Positions 1-7,091 of a stretch of DNA of 64,000 nt are shown here, piece by piece. Every line of letters starts with the position of its first letter. Positions within the stretch are counted from its first letter, which is position 1. The notes under the pieces were generated by a model, which made no database searches, was not told the origin of the DNA, and was given only the letters and a program-made list of their open reading frames with translations. The DNA comes from Chloroflexota bacterium (GTDB taxonomy: Bacteria > Chloroflexota > Anaerolineae > Anaerolineales > Villigracilaceae), in contig JACRPQ010000010.1 in NCBI GenBank assembly GCA_016223135.1, forward strand, positions 1 through 64,000, written 5' to 3'. Made by a program: the position numbers and the translations under genes.

Positions 1-240
1 CATGAACTCTGACACCGCGTACTTCGGCGGTATCTCCACTACCAGATGCACATGGTCTGGCTGCACATTCAACTCCAACACAACTACCTGTTCCTTTTGT
101 TTGCACAACTGATACACCTGTTGCCTGACATATTCAACTATCGCATCTTTGAAGATCCGATACCGATACTTCGGACAAAATACAATATGGTACTTGCACT
201 CATACAACGAATGTGATAACTTCCTAAATCGTGAGGTCAT
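1..240 (-). CDS. tnpA: IS200/IS605-family TnpA transposase, 3' end cut by the window edge
   Basis: Eighty codons are visible, from ATG at 240 down to the left edge. The protein starts MTSRFRKLSHSLYECKYH and reads on to VFCPKYRYR, typical of Y1 (HUH) single-strand transposases. HVHLVV at about residues 64-69 is the HUH metal-binding motif. The catalytic tyrosine would lie beyond the edge. TnpA cuts and joins hairpin-marked single-stranded ends of the element. The hairpin-rich DNA upstream (241-350) is probably the element's left end. Family recognition is firm; whether tnpB follows cannot be seen. Confidence 0.9.
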   Translation of the reverse strand, partial: MTSRFRKLSHSLYECKYHIVFCPKYRYRIFKDAIVEYVRQQVYQLCKQKEQVVVLELNVQPDHVHLVVEIPPKYAVSEFM

Positions 241-350
241 GATGGGTCTCCTTTGGATTGTTGCACACCTTCCAGGGTGACCCATCATACCCACATCCAA
301 TTACCTTTCACGGTAGAACCTTTTCATGGGACTCACTGCCGTAGGCAGTG
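241..350. mobile_element. Probable left-end region of the IS200/IS605 element
   Basis: This non-coding stretch lies upstream of the partial tnpA. It holds a short palindrome, CACTGCCGTAGGCAGTG (334-350), followed by a run of T. IS200/IS605 ends are recognised as subterminal hairpins, so this hairpin may mark the end of the element. The exact boundary is not fixed, and the hairpin could equally be a terminator protecting tnpA from outside transcription. Confidence 0.45.
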
Positions 351-367
351 GTTTTTTTCTCTAATAA

Positions 368-400
368 ACAGAGACCGGCTAAAACCCGGTCTCTGTGTTT
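368..400. terminator. Bidirectional hairpin terminator
   Basis: ACAGAGACCGG (368-378) and CCGGTCTCTGT (386-396) are perfect 11-bp inverted arms around a short loop, followed by GTTTT on the plus strand and T-rich DNA on the minus strand. It lies downstream of the minus-strand PLP-enzyme gene and probably ends that transcript. Confidence 0.6.
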
Positions 401-432
401 TGGAGTTTTTCCATGTGTAGTTGACGTTCTTT

Positions 433-570
433 GATTACCTTACACTTTGATTCGGGACGCTGAAAAACGCAGACGAGCGCAGATTTTTAAGCGCAACCGC
501 CAAGAAAATCAAGAAGAATCAGCGTTTTCAGCGATCATCTGCGTCCAAATTTTGAAAGTGTAAGGTAATC
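433..570 (-). mobile_element. MITE-like element, family A, copy 1 (138 bp)
   Basis: It has perfect 16-bp terminal inverted repeats, GATTACCTTACACTTT at 433-448 and its reverse complement at 555-570. The interior has no plausible gene. The element is nearly identical, in opposite orientation, to the outer part of the element at 3331-3632. Flanking TAGTTGACGTT / AACGTCAACTA sequences extend the symmetry outward imperfectly. No transposase is encoded, so any movement would need one in trans. Confidence 0.75.
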
Positions 571-572
571 GG

Positions 573-590
573 TGACGTTCTCTAACGTCA
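573..590. repeat. Small palindrome TGACGTT-CTCT-AACGTCA
   Basis: A perfect 7-bp inverted repeat around CTCT lies just beyond MITE copy 1 and ends at the stop of the PLP-enzyme gene. The same GACGTTCTCTAACGTC core recurs at 4528-4543 between the Yip1 and ABC ATPase genes, so it is a dispersed small repeat. It may also work as a weak terminator. Confidence 0.5.
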
Positions 591-591
591 A

Positions 592-1731
592 CTACGCATC
601 CAATGCCTGGCGCAGGTCTTCGAGCAGGTCATCCTTGTGTTCGATGCCGACGGAGAGGCGAACCAGAGCGGGGTCAACATCAAGTTGCGAACCGGCGACG
701 GAGAGATGGGTCATGGCGGCGGGGACTTCGATGAGCGATTCGACGCCGCCCAGCGATTCGGCAAGGGTGAAGATTTTTGTGGCTTCAGCCACTCGAACGG
801 CGGCTTCGCGTCCACCTTTGACGAGAAAGGAAATCATCCCGCCGCCGTTTTTCATTTGCCGCCGGGCGATGTGATATTGCGGATGGCTCTCGTGGAAAGG
901 GTAGATGAGTTTTTCCACTTTGGGGTGCGATGCCAGGAAGTCGGCGATTGCGGCGGCGTTTTCGAAGTGACGGTCCATGCGCAGGGGGAGGGTTTTGATG
1001 CCGCGCAGGACGAGGAAGGAGTCCATCGGTCCAAGCACGGCGCCGACGGCGTTTTGCAGGAAATAAAGCCGCTCGGCGAGTCCCTTGTCTTTGACGATGA
1101 CCGCGCCGCCGACCACGTCGGAGTGACCGCCGAGGTATTTGGTCATGGAGTGGACGACGATGTCCGCGCCAAGTTCGAGCGGACGCTGAAGGTAAGGGGT
1201 GGCGAAGGTATTGTCCACGACGAGCAGGGGCTTGTTGGGGTGGGCGTGGACGACTTCCGCCGCGGCGCGGATGTCGGTGATGCGGAGCAGGGGGTTGGTG
1301 GGCGTCTCCAGCCAGACGAGGCGTGTGTGAGGGGTTAAGGCGTCAGCGACAGATTCAGGATCGGTGGTGTCCACAAAGTCGAAGTCCAAGCGGAAGCGGC
1401 GGAGGACTTTGTCGAAGAGGCGGAAGGTGCCGCCGTACACGTCGTTGCCTGCCAGGACGTGTGAGTCCGCATCCAGCAGACGCAGTACGGTATCGGTGGC
1501 GGCGAGACCCGAAGCGAAAGCCAAGCCATAAGCGCCGCCTTCGAGTGCGGCGAGACAGTTTTCGAGGGCGAAGCGGGTGGGATTTTTGGTGCGCGAGTAT
1601 TCGTATCCCTGGCGCGGTTTGCCGACGCCATCCTGTTTGTAGGTGGAGGTAAGATAGACGGGCGTCATCACCGCGCCGTTGTTGGGGTCGGGTTCCTGCC
1701 CGGCGTGAATGGCGAGGGTTTCAAATTTCAT
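592..1731 (-). CDS. PLP-dependent cystathionine gamma-synthase / lyase family enzyme
   Basis: A Cys/Met-metabolism PLP enzyme of 379 aa, the usual family length. YSRTKNPT (about residues 45-52) contacts the cofactor phosphate. The cofactor lysine is K198 in SMTKYLGGHSD. Motifs for synthase and lyase are shared, so cystathionine gamma-synthase, gamma-lyase, beta-lyase and homocysteine-forming activities cannot be separated by eye. ATG at 1731 is chosen because GGAGACTCA precedes it and it overlaps the stop of the upstream gene as ATGA. A longer reading from 1764 would overlap that gene further. It is probably cotranscribed with the DJ-1/PfpI gene. Confidence 0.9.
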   Translation of the reverse strand: MKFETLAIHAGQEPDPNNGAVMTPVYLTSTYKQDGVGKPRQGYEYSRTKNPTRFALENCLAALEGGAYGLAFASGLAATDTVLRLLDADSHVLAGNDVYGGTFRLFDKVLRRFRLDFDFVDTTDPESVADALTPHTRLVWLETPTNPLLRITDIRAAAEVVHAHPNKPLLVVDNTFATPYLQRPLELGADIVVHSMTKYLGGHSDVVGGAVIVKDKGLAERLYFLQNAVGAVLGPMDSFLVLRGIKTLPLRMDRHFENAAAIADFLASHPKVEKLIYPFHESHPQYHIARRQMKNGGGMISFLVKGGREAAVRVAEATKIFTLAESLGGVESLIEVPAAMTHLSVAGSQLDVDPALVRLSVGIEHKDDLLEDLRQALDA

Positions 1732-2342
1732 TGAGTCTCCTTGGAAAGGTGTTGGTTGTTCCAAACGTATTGCATTTGGCGGGCGGTGCGGAGGGCGAGT
1801 TCCTTGCCCGCCAGTTTTGCGACGAGATGCAGAGCCATTTCGATTCCCGCCGAGATGCCCGCCGAGGTGACGACGCGACCGTTGTCAACCCAGGGAACAT
1901 CTTCTTTTATATCGAGCGTGGGAAACATGGCGCGCAAGTCGGGAATGTCCTCCCAGTGTGTGGTGCAAGATTTATCTTGCAACATCCCCGCTTTTGCCAG
2001 CAGGAACGCGCCGGTACAGACGGATGCGGTGAGTTGAATGCTGTTTGCGGTTTTCCGAATCCATTCAATGACGGCGGGTTTTTCCAACTCGGCGGTATGA
2101 ACTCCGCCGGGGATAATCAGCACATCGAGGCGGGGATGATTTTGAATGGTATAGTGCGGCTGGACTTTGAAGTCTGCCCGGGCGTGGATCAAACCTTCTC
2201 GTTCGGCAATCAGGCTTACGTCGAAGAGTGAAGCGCCGGGCTTCTGCCGGGCGTGAACACGGCTGGCGGTGGTGAATACTTCAAAAGGACCGGCAAAGTC
2301 CAGCACTTCTGCATTGTCGTAAAGGTAAATTCCAATGTTCAT
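1728..2342 (-). CDS. DJ-1/PfpI family protein (class I glutamine-amidotransferase-like fold)
   Basis: A 204-aa protein with the alpha/beta fold of DJ-1/PfpI. The nucleophile elbow is ASVCTGAFLLAKAG with C109, and DFAGPFEVF near the N-terminus holds the partner glutamate (E21). LDVLIIPGG is the expected strand and turn before the active site. Related proteins include isonitrile hydratase and the N-terminal domain of GlxA-type regulators, but no helix-turn-helix domain follows here. The last bases overlap the start of the PLP enzyme (ATGA), which implies translational coupling. The substrate is unknown. Confidence 0.85.
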   Translation of the reverse strand: MNIGIYLYDNAEVLDFAGPFEVFTTASRVHARQKPGASLFDVSLIAEREGLIHARADFKVQPHYTIQNHPRLDVLIIPGGVHTAELEKPAVIEWIRKTANSIQLTASVCTGAFLLAKAGMLQDKSCTTHWEDIPDLRAMFPTLDIKEDVPWVDNGRVVTSAGISAGIEMALHLVAKLAGKELALRTARQMQYVWNNQHLSKETQ

Positions 2343-2397
2343 GAGGCGTCTCTATACCTTGAGATTTCGGACATTTGACTCTGTCCAAAAAAATTAT

Positions 2398-2455
2398 CCA
2401 CGAGACACACGAATTTTCACGAAAAAGAGAAAAGAATTCGTGCTTCTTCGTGGAG
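2398..2455. repeat. Imperfect palindromic repeat
   Basis: CCACGAGACACACGAATT and AATTCGTGCTTCTTCGTGG face each other across a short A-rich centre between the divergent DJ-1/PfpI and PIG-L genes. This wording is like the other CACGAA/CACAGA-type dispersed repeats in the window. It could form a strong RNA hairpin. No gene is present. Confidence 0.5.
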
Positions 2456-2489
2456 CAACGAGTAATTCAAGTTTATTATACGAGGAAAT

Positions 2490-3332
2490 ATGACCAAAAC
2501 CATTCTGGCTGTGCTTGCTCATCCCGATGACGAGTCGTTTGGCATGGGCGGAACGCTTGCCCTGTATGCCCGCAAGGGGTATGACGTGTACTATGTCTGC
2601 GCCACGCGCGGCGAGGCGGGGTCGGTGGATGAGGAGCATCTCAAGGGGTACAAAGATACCGCTGAACTGCGCACGGATGAACTGATGCGCGCCGCGAAAA
2701 TTTTGGGATTGAAGGATGTCTTCTTCCTGGGTTATCGGGATTCGGGGATGCCGGGCATGGAAGCGAACAAACATCCCGACGCGCAAATCAATCATCCGAT
2801 TGAGGAGGTGGCGGGGCGCGTCGTGCGCTTCATTCGGGACCTCAAACCGGACGTGGTATTGACCTTTGACCCAATTGGCGGCTACAAGCATCCCGACCAC
2901 ATTCACATTCAACGTGCGACGACGCTCGCCTTTGAAAGAGCGGACGACGCTTCGTTCCACCCCGAGGCTGGCGCTCCTTTCAAACCGCGCGCTCTCTACT
3001 ATCATGTCTTCCCGCGCTGGTTTCTCAAATGGATGACGCGCCTGATGCCGCTCCTGGGCAAGGACCCGCGCAAGTGGGGGCGCAACGGCGATATTGACCT
3101 GACCGAACTGGTGGTGGATTTTCCCGTCCATGCCAGCGTGGACATCCGTTCTGTGGCGGAGGTCAAGCGCAGGGCGGGGGAACAGCACGCCTCACAGGGC
3201 GGCATCCAAATGCGGCGCGGATTGATGGGTTTCATGGTGAAGGTCTTTGGCGAACATGAGGATTACATGCAAGTCTATCCGCCTGTAAACGGGAGTTTCA
3301 AACGGAAAAGCGATTTATTCGACGGTATTTGA
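2490..3332 (+). CDS. PIG-L / LmbE family zinc deacetylase
   Basis: A 280-aa protein with the PIG-L signature AHPDDESFGMGG (H11, D13, D14) and the second metal segment HPDHIHIQ (H134, H137). The family hydrolyses N-acetyl groups from sugars, as in MshB/BshB of mycothiol and bacillithiol synthesis and in GlcNAc-PI deacetylases. The GAGGAAAT sequence before ATG supports the start. No thiol-biosynthesis partner lies beside it, so the substrate is open. It lies alone between two repeat-rich spacers. Confidence 0.88.
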   Translation: MTKTILAVLAHPDDESFGMGGTLALYARKGYDVYYVCATRGEAGSVDEEHLKGYKDTAELRTDELMRAAKILGLKDVFFLGYRDSGMPGMEANKHPDAQINHPIEEVAGRVVRFIRDLKPDVVLTFDPIGGYKHPDHIHIQRATTLAFERADDASFHPEAGAPFKPRALYYHVFPRWFLKWMTRLMPLLGKDPRKWGRNGDIDLTELVVDFPVHASVDIRSVAEVKRRAGEQHASQGGIQMRRGLMGFMVKVFGEHEDYMQVYPPVNGSFKRKSDLFDGI

Positions 3333-3632
3333 TTGCCTTACACCTTCAAAATTTGGACGCAGATGAACGCTGAAAACGCTGATTCTTCTTGATTTTCTTG
3401 GCGGTTGCGCTTAAACATCTGCGTTCGTCTGCGTTTTTTATGGCTTTCTCATTATCGCTTGATGGAATCAATTTTTGTACACGGATCGCACGGATGATAC
3501 GGAATTCTCCGTGAAAAACGGAAAGAAATCCGTTCATTCCGCGAAATCCGTGTACAAAGAAGACTCGCATCCAGACTTTGAGAAAACCATATCTGCGTTT
3601 TTCAGTGTCCCGAATCAAGGTGTAAGGTAATC
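3331..3632 (+). mobile_element. MITE-like element, family A, copy 2, with a nested insertion
   Basis: The termini GATTGCCTTACACCTT and AAGGTGTAAGGTAATC match copy 1 at 433-570 except for a few bases, in the opposite orientation. Within the right part a 153-bp block (3439-3591) is flanked by direct repeats TCTGCGTTTTT (3428-3438 and 3592-3602). Removing the block and one repeat restores the continuous sequence seen in copy 1. It begins 2 bp before the stop of the PIG-L gene, so insertion was close to that stop. Confidence 0.75.
3439..3591. mobile_element. Second MITE-like element nested in family A copy 2
   Basis: The ends TATGGCTTTCTCA (3439-3451) and TGAGAAAACCATA (3579-3591) are 13-bp inverted repeats with one mismatch. 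An 11-bp direct repeat borders the block, as expected for a target duplication. Inside lies another perfect inverted pair, TTTGTACACGGAT (3474-3486) and ATCCGTGTACAAA (3546-3558), so three layers of palindromic DNA are stacked. No protein is encoded. Confidence 0.65.
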
Positions 3633-3670
3633 AACGATGCGTAATTTGCGGCGCGCCCTCTACATAGCCG

Positions 3671-3700
3671 GCGGCTGGGAACTATTCCAGCCGCTGTTTC
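3671..3700. terminator. Possible hairpin terminator before the Yip1 gene
   Basis: GGCGGCTGGGA and TTCCAGCCGCTG face each other around CTA, followed by TTTCG. The stem is GC-rich but the T-tract is short. The remainder of the 3333-3745 spacer is filled by the nested MITEs and a promoter-like sequence. Confidence 0.4.
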
Positions 3701-3726
3701 GTTAATGTGGGAAAGGTAAACCATGC

Positions 3727-3732
3727 TACAAT
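3727..3732 (+). promoter_or_regulatory. Extended -10 promoter TGC-TACAAT
   Basis: TACAAT preceded by TGC lies 13 nt upstream of ATG 3746. The same CATGCTACAAT string occurs before the cyclase gene at 14684. A transcript from here would have a leader of only about six bases. No convincing -35 is seen. Confidence 0.5.
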
Positions 3733-3745
3733 TTTTACAACGCCT

Positions 3746-4507
3746 ATGACCATTCCAAACTCATCCCCACCCCCTGTCCGTCGTTTTGACCTGCCGCGTG
3801 TGTTGGCAGTGCTGTTTCGTCCGCGTGCGGCGTTTTCCGAGATGGCTTCAGAAGCGCGCGCCGTCTGGTCCACGCCCATGATTCTTCTGACGATTACGGC
3901 GGCGCTGGTCGTCATTGTGCGCGGATATTTGCAAACCCGCGCCGCCATGATGGGCGCAATCGAACTTCCACTCGGCTGGGAAGGGTGGACACCGGATATG
4001 CAGAACAGTTACATGCAGGCGCAGCAAATCCAGCAGGGACCGGTCTATATGTATGTCATGCCGCTGTTTGGCTCTCTGACCGCTCTATGGCTGGGGTGGC
4101 TGGCGCTCGCCGCTCTTTTGCACCTCGGTTCCACGTTGTTTGGCGGGCGCGGCACCATGCAGAGCGCGTTGAATGTGGTTGGCTGGGCAAGCCTGCCCTT
4201 CGCCTTGCGCGACCTCCTGCGCGCCGCCTACATGCTCCTCGCCCAGCACACCATTACGAGCCCCAGCCTTTCCGGGTTTGCTTCCAGCGGCGGTCTGCTG
4301 TACCACCTCCTCGCGCGCACCGACCTGTTCTTTCTCTGGTACCTCATTTTGCTGATTCTCGGCTTTGCCATTGTAGATAGCCTCCCGCGCGGCAAAGCAT
4401 TTGCCAATACTTTTATTGTAGTTGCGCTGTCGCTGCTGGCGCAGGCGTGGCTGGCGGTGTTTGCTTCCAACATTGGCGGCGGCGGCATCCAGCGACCGTT
4501 CTTTTAG
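3746..4507 (+). CDS. Yip1-domain multi-spanning membrane protein
   Basis: The 253-aa product has a cytoplasmic N-terminus ending PRAAFSEMASEARAVWSTPM, then about five hydrophobic segments, the layout of bacterial Yip1-domain proteins. The ATG at 3746 is preferred over an upstream in-frame start at 3707, because the -10 hexamer at 3727 would lie inside the longer reading. It heads a row of four same-strand genes (Yip1 protein, ABC ATPase, exported CARDB-like protein, MacB-type permease) and is probably an accessory of that transporter. The exact role of bacterial Yip1 proteins is unknown. Confidence 0.75.
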   Translation: MTIPNSSPPPVRRFDLPRVLAVLFRPRAAFSEMASEARAVWSTPMILLTITAALVVIVRGYLQTRAAMMGAIELPLGWEGWTPDMQNSYMQAQQIQQGPVYMYVMPLFGSLTALWLGWLALAALLHLGSTLFGGRGTMQSALNVVGWASLPFALRDLLRAAYMLLAQHTITSPSLSGFASSGGLLYHLLARTDLFFLWYLILLILGFAIVDSLPRGKAFANTFIVVALSLLAQAWLAVFASNIGGGGIQRPFF

Positions 4508-4526
4508 GCAGAAAAAGCGCCAGCAA

Positions 4527-4544
4527 GGACGTTCTCTAACGTCC
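4527..4544. repeat. Small palindrome GGACGTT-CTCT-AACGTCC
   Basis: A perfect 7-bp inverted repeat around CTCT lies in the short gap between the Yip1 and ABC ATPase genes. It shares its core with 573-590. A hairpin here could adjust expression between the two genes. Confidence 0.5.
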
Positions 4545-4571
4545 TGCCAAAAGGGTATATCAATTCCATTC

Positions 4572-5291
4572 ATGAACCAGCCATTTATCCGTGTATCGGG
4601 TTTGAAAAAATATTACCAGATGGGCGGCACCACCGTCCGCGCGTTGGACGGCGTGGATTTGGAAATCGAGCCGCATTCCTTCACCGTCGTCATGGGTCCC
4701 TCCGGTTCGGGCAAAAGCACGCTGCTCTATCTGCTCGGCGGTCTGGACCGCCCCACCGCCGGCGAAATTTGGGTGGACGGTCAATCCCTGAACGATGTGG
4801 ACGAAAACTCCCTTGCCCTTTTTCGGCGGCGGACGATTGGCTTCGTCTTCCAGTCCTTCAATCTCATTCCCAGCATGACCGCCAGAGAAAACGTTGCCTT
4901 CCCCATGCAGTTTGCGGGGGCGAATCCGCGCAAGCGTGATGAACAGGCGGACTTTCTCTTGAAACAGGTGGGACTCGGCGACCGCGCCTCGCACCGCCCC
5001 ACCGAACTTTCCGGCGGACAACAGCAGCGCGTCGCCATTGCCCGGGCGCTGGTCAACGACCCCAAACTTATCCTCGCCGATGAACCGACCGGCAACCTCG
5101 ATACCGCCAGCGGCGCAGCGATTATGCAATTGCTCTCCGACTTGCACCGCTCCGGGCGGACTGTGCTGGTCGTCACCCACGACGCCCGCATGACGCGCTT
5201 TGCCACTCGTCAAATCTACCTGCTCGACGGGCGGGTGGTCAGTGAAGCGGAGTATCAGTCCGCCGTCTTGGAAGTCGCTTCCCCTGCATAG
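4572..5291 (+). CDS. MacB/LolD-type ABC transporter ATP-binding protein
   Basis: A 239-aa nucleotide-binding subunit. The Walker A motif GPSGSGKST is at residues 42-50, followed by the Q-loop FVFQSFNLIP, signature LSGGQQQR, Walker B LILADEPTGNLD and the switch histidine in VVTHD. The FQSFNLIP and DEPTGNLD wording is typical of the MacB/LolD/FtsE branch, which powers mechanotransmission rather than bulk import. ATG 4572 is chosen because conserved homology begins there; a longer reading would include non-homologous residues overlapping the Yip1 gene. It pairs with the FtsX-like permease at 7092. Confidence 0.92.
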   Translation: MNQPFIRVSGLKKYYQMGGTTVRALDGVDLEIEPHSFTVVMGPSGSGKSTLLYLLGGLDRPTAGEIWVDGQSLNDVDENSLALFRRRTIGFVFQSFNLIPSMTARENVAFPMQFAGANPRKRDEQADFLLKQVGLGDRASHRPTELSGGQQQRVAIARALVNDPKLILADEPTGNLDTASGAAIMQLLSDLHRSGRTVLVVTHDARMTRFATRQIYLLDGRVVSEAEYQSAVLEVASPA

Positions 5292-5370
5292 CCTTCGCAA
5301 ATTTGGAGAAATTGCGCTAGAGAGCGCAATCTACGCGAGTTTTTCGTGATCTGTTGAACTTTGGAGAAAT

Positions 5371-7089
5371 ATGAAACGTAAACTCTTTCGCCTCATTTCC
5401 TTGTTGTTGGGTGCCATTTTGGTTGCGGGATTGCTGCCTCATACCGCCTATGCGGCAGACCTGTTCTCGATTTCTCCCACCACCATCGTCAATAACGTGA
5501 GCAATACCATCACCGTGACCGGCGCCGGCTTCGATGCCACGGCTGTCGTTTTACTGGATGGGACGTCATTGAGCACAACCTTTGTGGACGCCAATACGCT
5601 ACAAGCGCTTGTGCCTGCCGGTGTTGCCGCCGGTTCTTATACAATTACTGTCAGTCTCTCGGGAGGACCTGCAAACGGATTTGCTGTATTGACCATCCTG
5701 GCTCCCACTCCTACTCCCACAACAGCCCCTCTGCCCTTTGCCCGCCCGCAGTTTGCGGTGTACACCTCGAAACTGACGGGCAATGTAAGAACCGGCGGCG
5801 ATGTCACCTTGAAGGTACATATGGAAAACGTGGGAAAGTCCACTGCTTATAACACGCAAGCCACGTTCACCTCCTCCGACCTGCTCGCTACGAAGACCGG
5901 CGGGATTGCGGTGGTTGGAACAGTTGATTTTGACCAGGAAGTGGAAGTCAGCCAAACCTTCTACGTCTCTGCTCAAATCAGCGGGCGAAGCGTCCTCGTG
6001 GTGGATATGACGCTCACTTACTACGACTCGCAGGGAACCAGTTACTCCGACAAATTTACGCTCTCCCTGCCGGTTAGCGGCGGAACGGTCTCCAGCGGAG
6101 GCGGCTCTGTCCTTCCCACCGCCACGCCAACAGGGGTGAAAACCTCCCAGTTGGTGATTACAGGCTACTCGTCCAGCGTGGATCCGCTTCAGCCGGGCGA
6201 GCAGTTTGCCCTGAAGATGACCGTTCAGAATGTTGGCAACGCCAACGCCCAGCGCATCACTATGATTGTGGGTGGTGGTTCGAGCGGCGGCGGAGGGACG
6301 GCTGTGCCGGGCGGTGTTTCAGGCGGCAGCGGCGATTTTTCGAATTTTGCGCCGGTGGGTGCGTCGAATGTGCAGTCGCTGGGCGATCTCAAAGCCGGGG
6401 AAAAGATAGATGCGGTGCAGAACCTGGTGGTGAATGTTTCGACGAATCCGGGCGCGTATCCTTTGCGCGTCACGTTTTCGTATCTAAACGACAAGAACGA
6501 AGTCATTTCCGATGAGCAGGTTATCACCCTGCTGGTGTATGGATTGCCAAATGTCAATGTAAGCTTCTACCGTCCGCCCGACCCATTCGTTGCCGGTCAG
6601 CCGGGAATGCTTCCGATTCAAATTGTCAATGTGGGCAGGCGCTTTGCCGTGTTGGGCGATGTGAAGGTGACCACCGAGGGCGGAATCATCGAGAACGGCA
6701 CCAGCCTCGTCGGTCCGCTGGATGCGGGCGGCTTCTTTACGCTGGATGCCATGCTAACGCCCGATCAGCCGGGAACGCTCACGCTCAACGTGACGATTGA
6801 CTACGTGGACGACTTCAACCAGCCGCGCACCCTCGAACGAACGCTCGAAGTGGAAGTGATGGAGGCGTTTGTTGACCCTTCGCTCGAACCGTCCTCGGGC
6901 GGCGGTGACGGGATGGACGGCGGGGAAGTCCTTGTGGAAGAGGAAACAACCTTGCATAAAATCTTCCGCTTCATCAAAGGTTTACTTGGCTTGGATAGCG
7001 CCTGGCCCGTCTGGCAGCCGCCCGGCGGAGGCGGCGGGGTGGAAGAAGTACCCGTCGAACCGCTTCCGCTTCCACCCGGAAAAGGATAG
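5371..7089 (+). CDS. Exported IPT/TIG and CARDB-like repeat protein
   Basis: This 572-aa protein begins with a clear signal peptide (MKRKLFRLISLLLG to AYAAD, about 29 residues). An IPT/TIG-like immunoglobulin fold follows (SISPTTIVNNVSNTITVTG), then three CARDB/COG1361-like beta domains separated by Thr/Pro- and Gly/Ser-rich linkers. The C-terminus is proline- and glycine-rich. It lies two bases before the permease gene. In this position it may replace the HlyD-like adaptor of MacAB systems and act on the outer face, which is inference. No catalytic motif is visible. Confidence 0.75.
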   Translation: MKRKLFRLISLLLGAILVAGLLPHTAYAADLFSISPTTIVNNVSNTITVTGAGFDATAVVLLDGTSLSTTFVDANTLQALVPAGVAAGSYTITVSLSGGPANGFAVLTILAPTPTPTTAPLPFARPQFAVYTSKLTGNVRTGGDVTLKVHMENVGKSTAYNTQATFTSSDLLATKTGGIAVVGTVDFDQEVEVSQTFYVSAQISGRSVLVVDMTLTYYDSQGTSYSDKFTLSLPVSGGTVSSGGGSVLPTATPTGVKTSQLVITGYSSSVDPLQPGEQFALKMTVQNVGNANAQRITMIVGGGSSGGGGTAVPGGVSGGSGDFSNFAPVGASNVQSLGDLKAGEKIDAVQNLVVNVSTNPGAYPLRVTFSYLNDKNEVISDEQVITLLVYGLPNVNVSFYRPPDPFVAGQPGMLPIQIVNVGRRFAVLGDVKVTTEGGIIENGTSLVGPLDAGGFFTLDAMLTPDQPGTLTLNVTIDYVDDFNQPRTLERTLEVEVMEAFVDPSLEPSSGGGDGMDGGEVLVEEETTLHKIFRFIKGLLGLDSAWPVWQPPGGGGGVEEVPVEPLPLPPGKG

Positions 7090-7091
7090 TC

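Noticed and set aside
2343-2489. SAM or other riboswitch upstream of the transsulfuration gene pair
   Set aside because: The upstream DNA is a simple palindromic repeat; no riboswitch core was seen.
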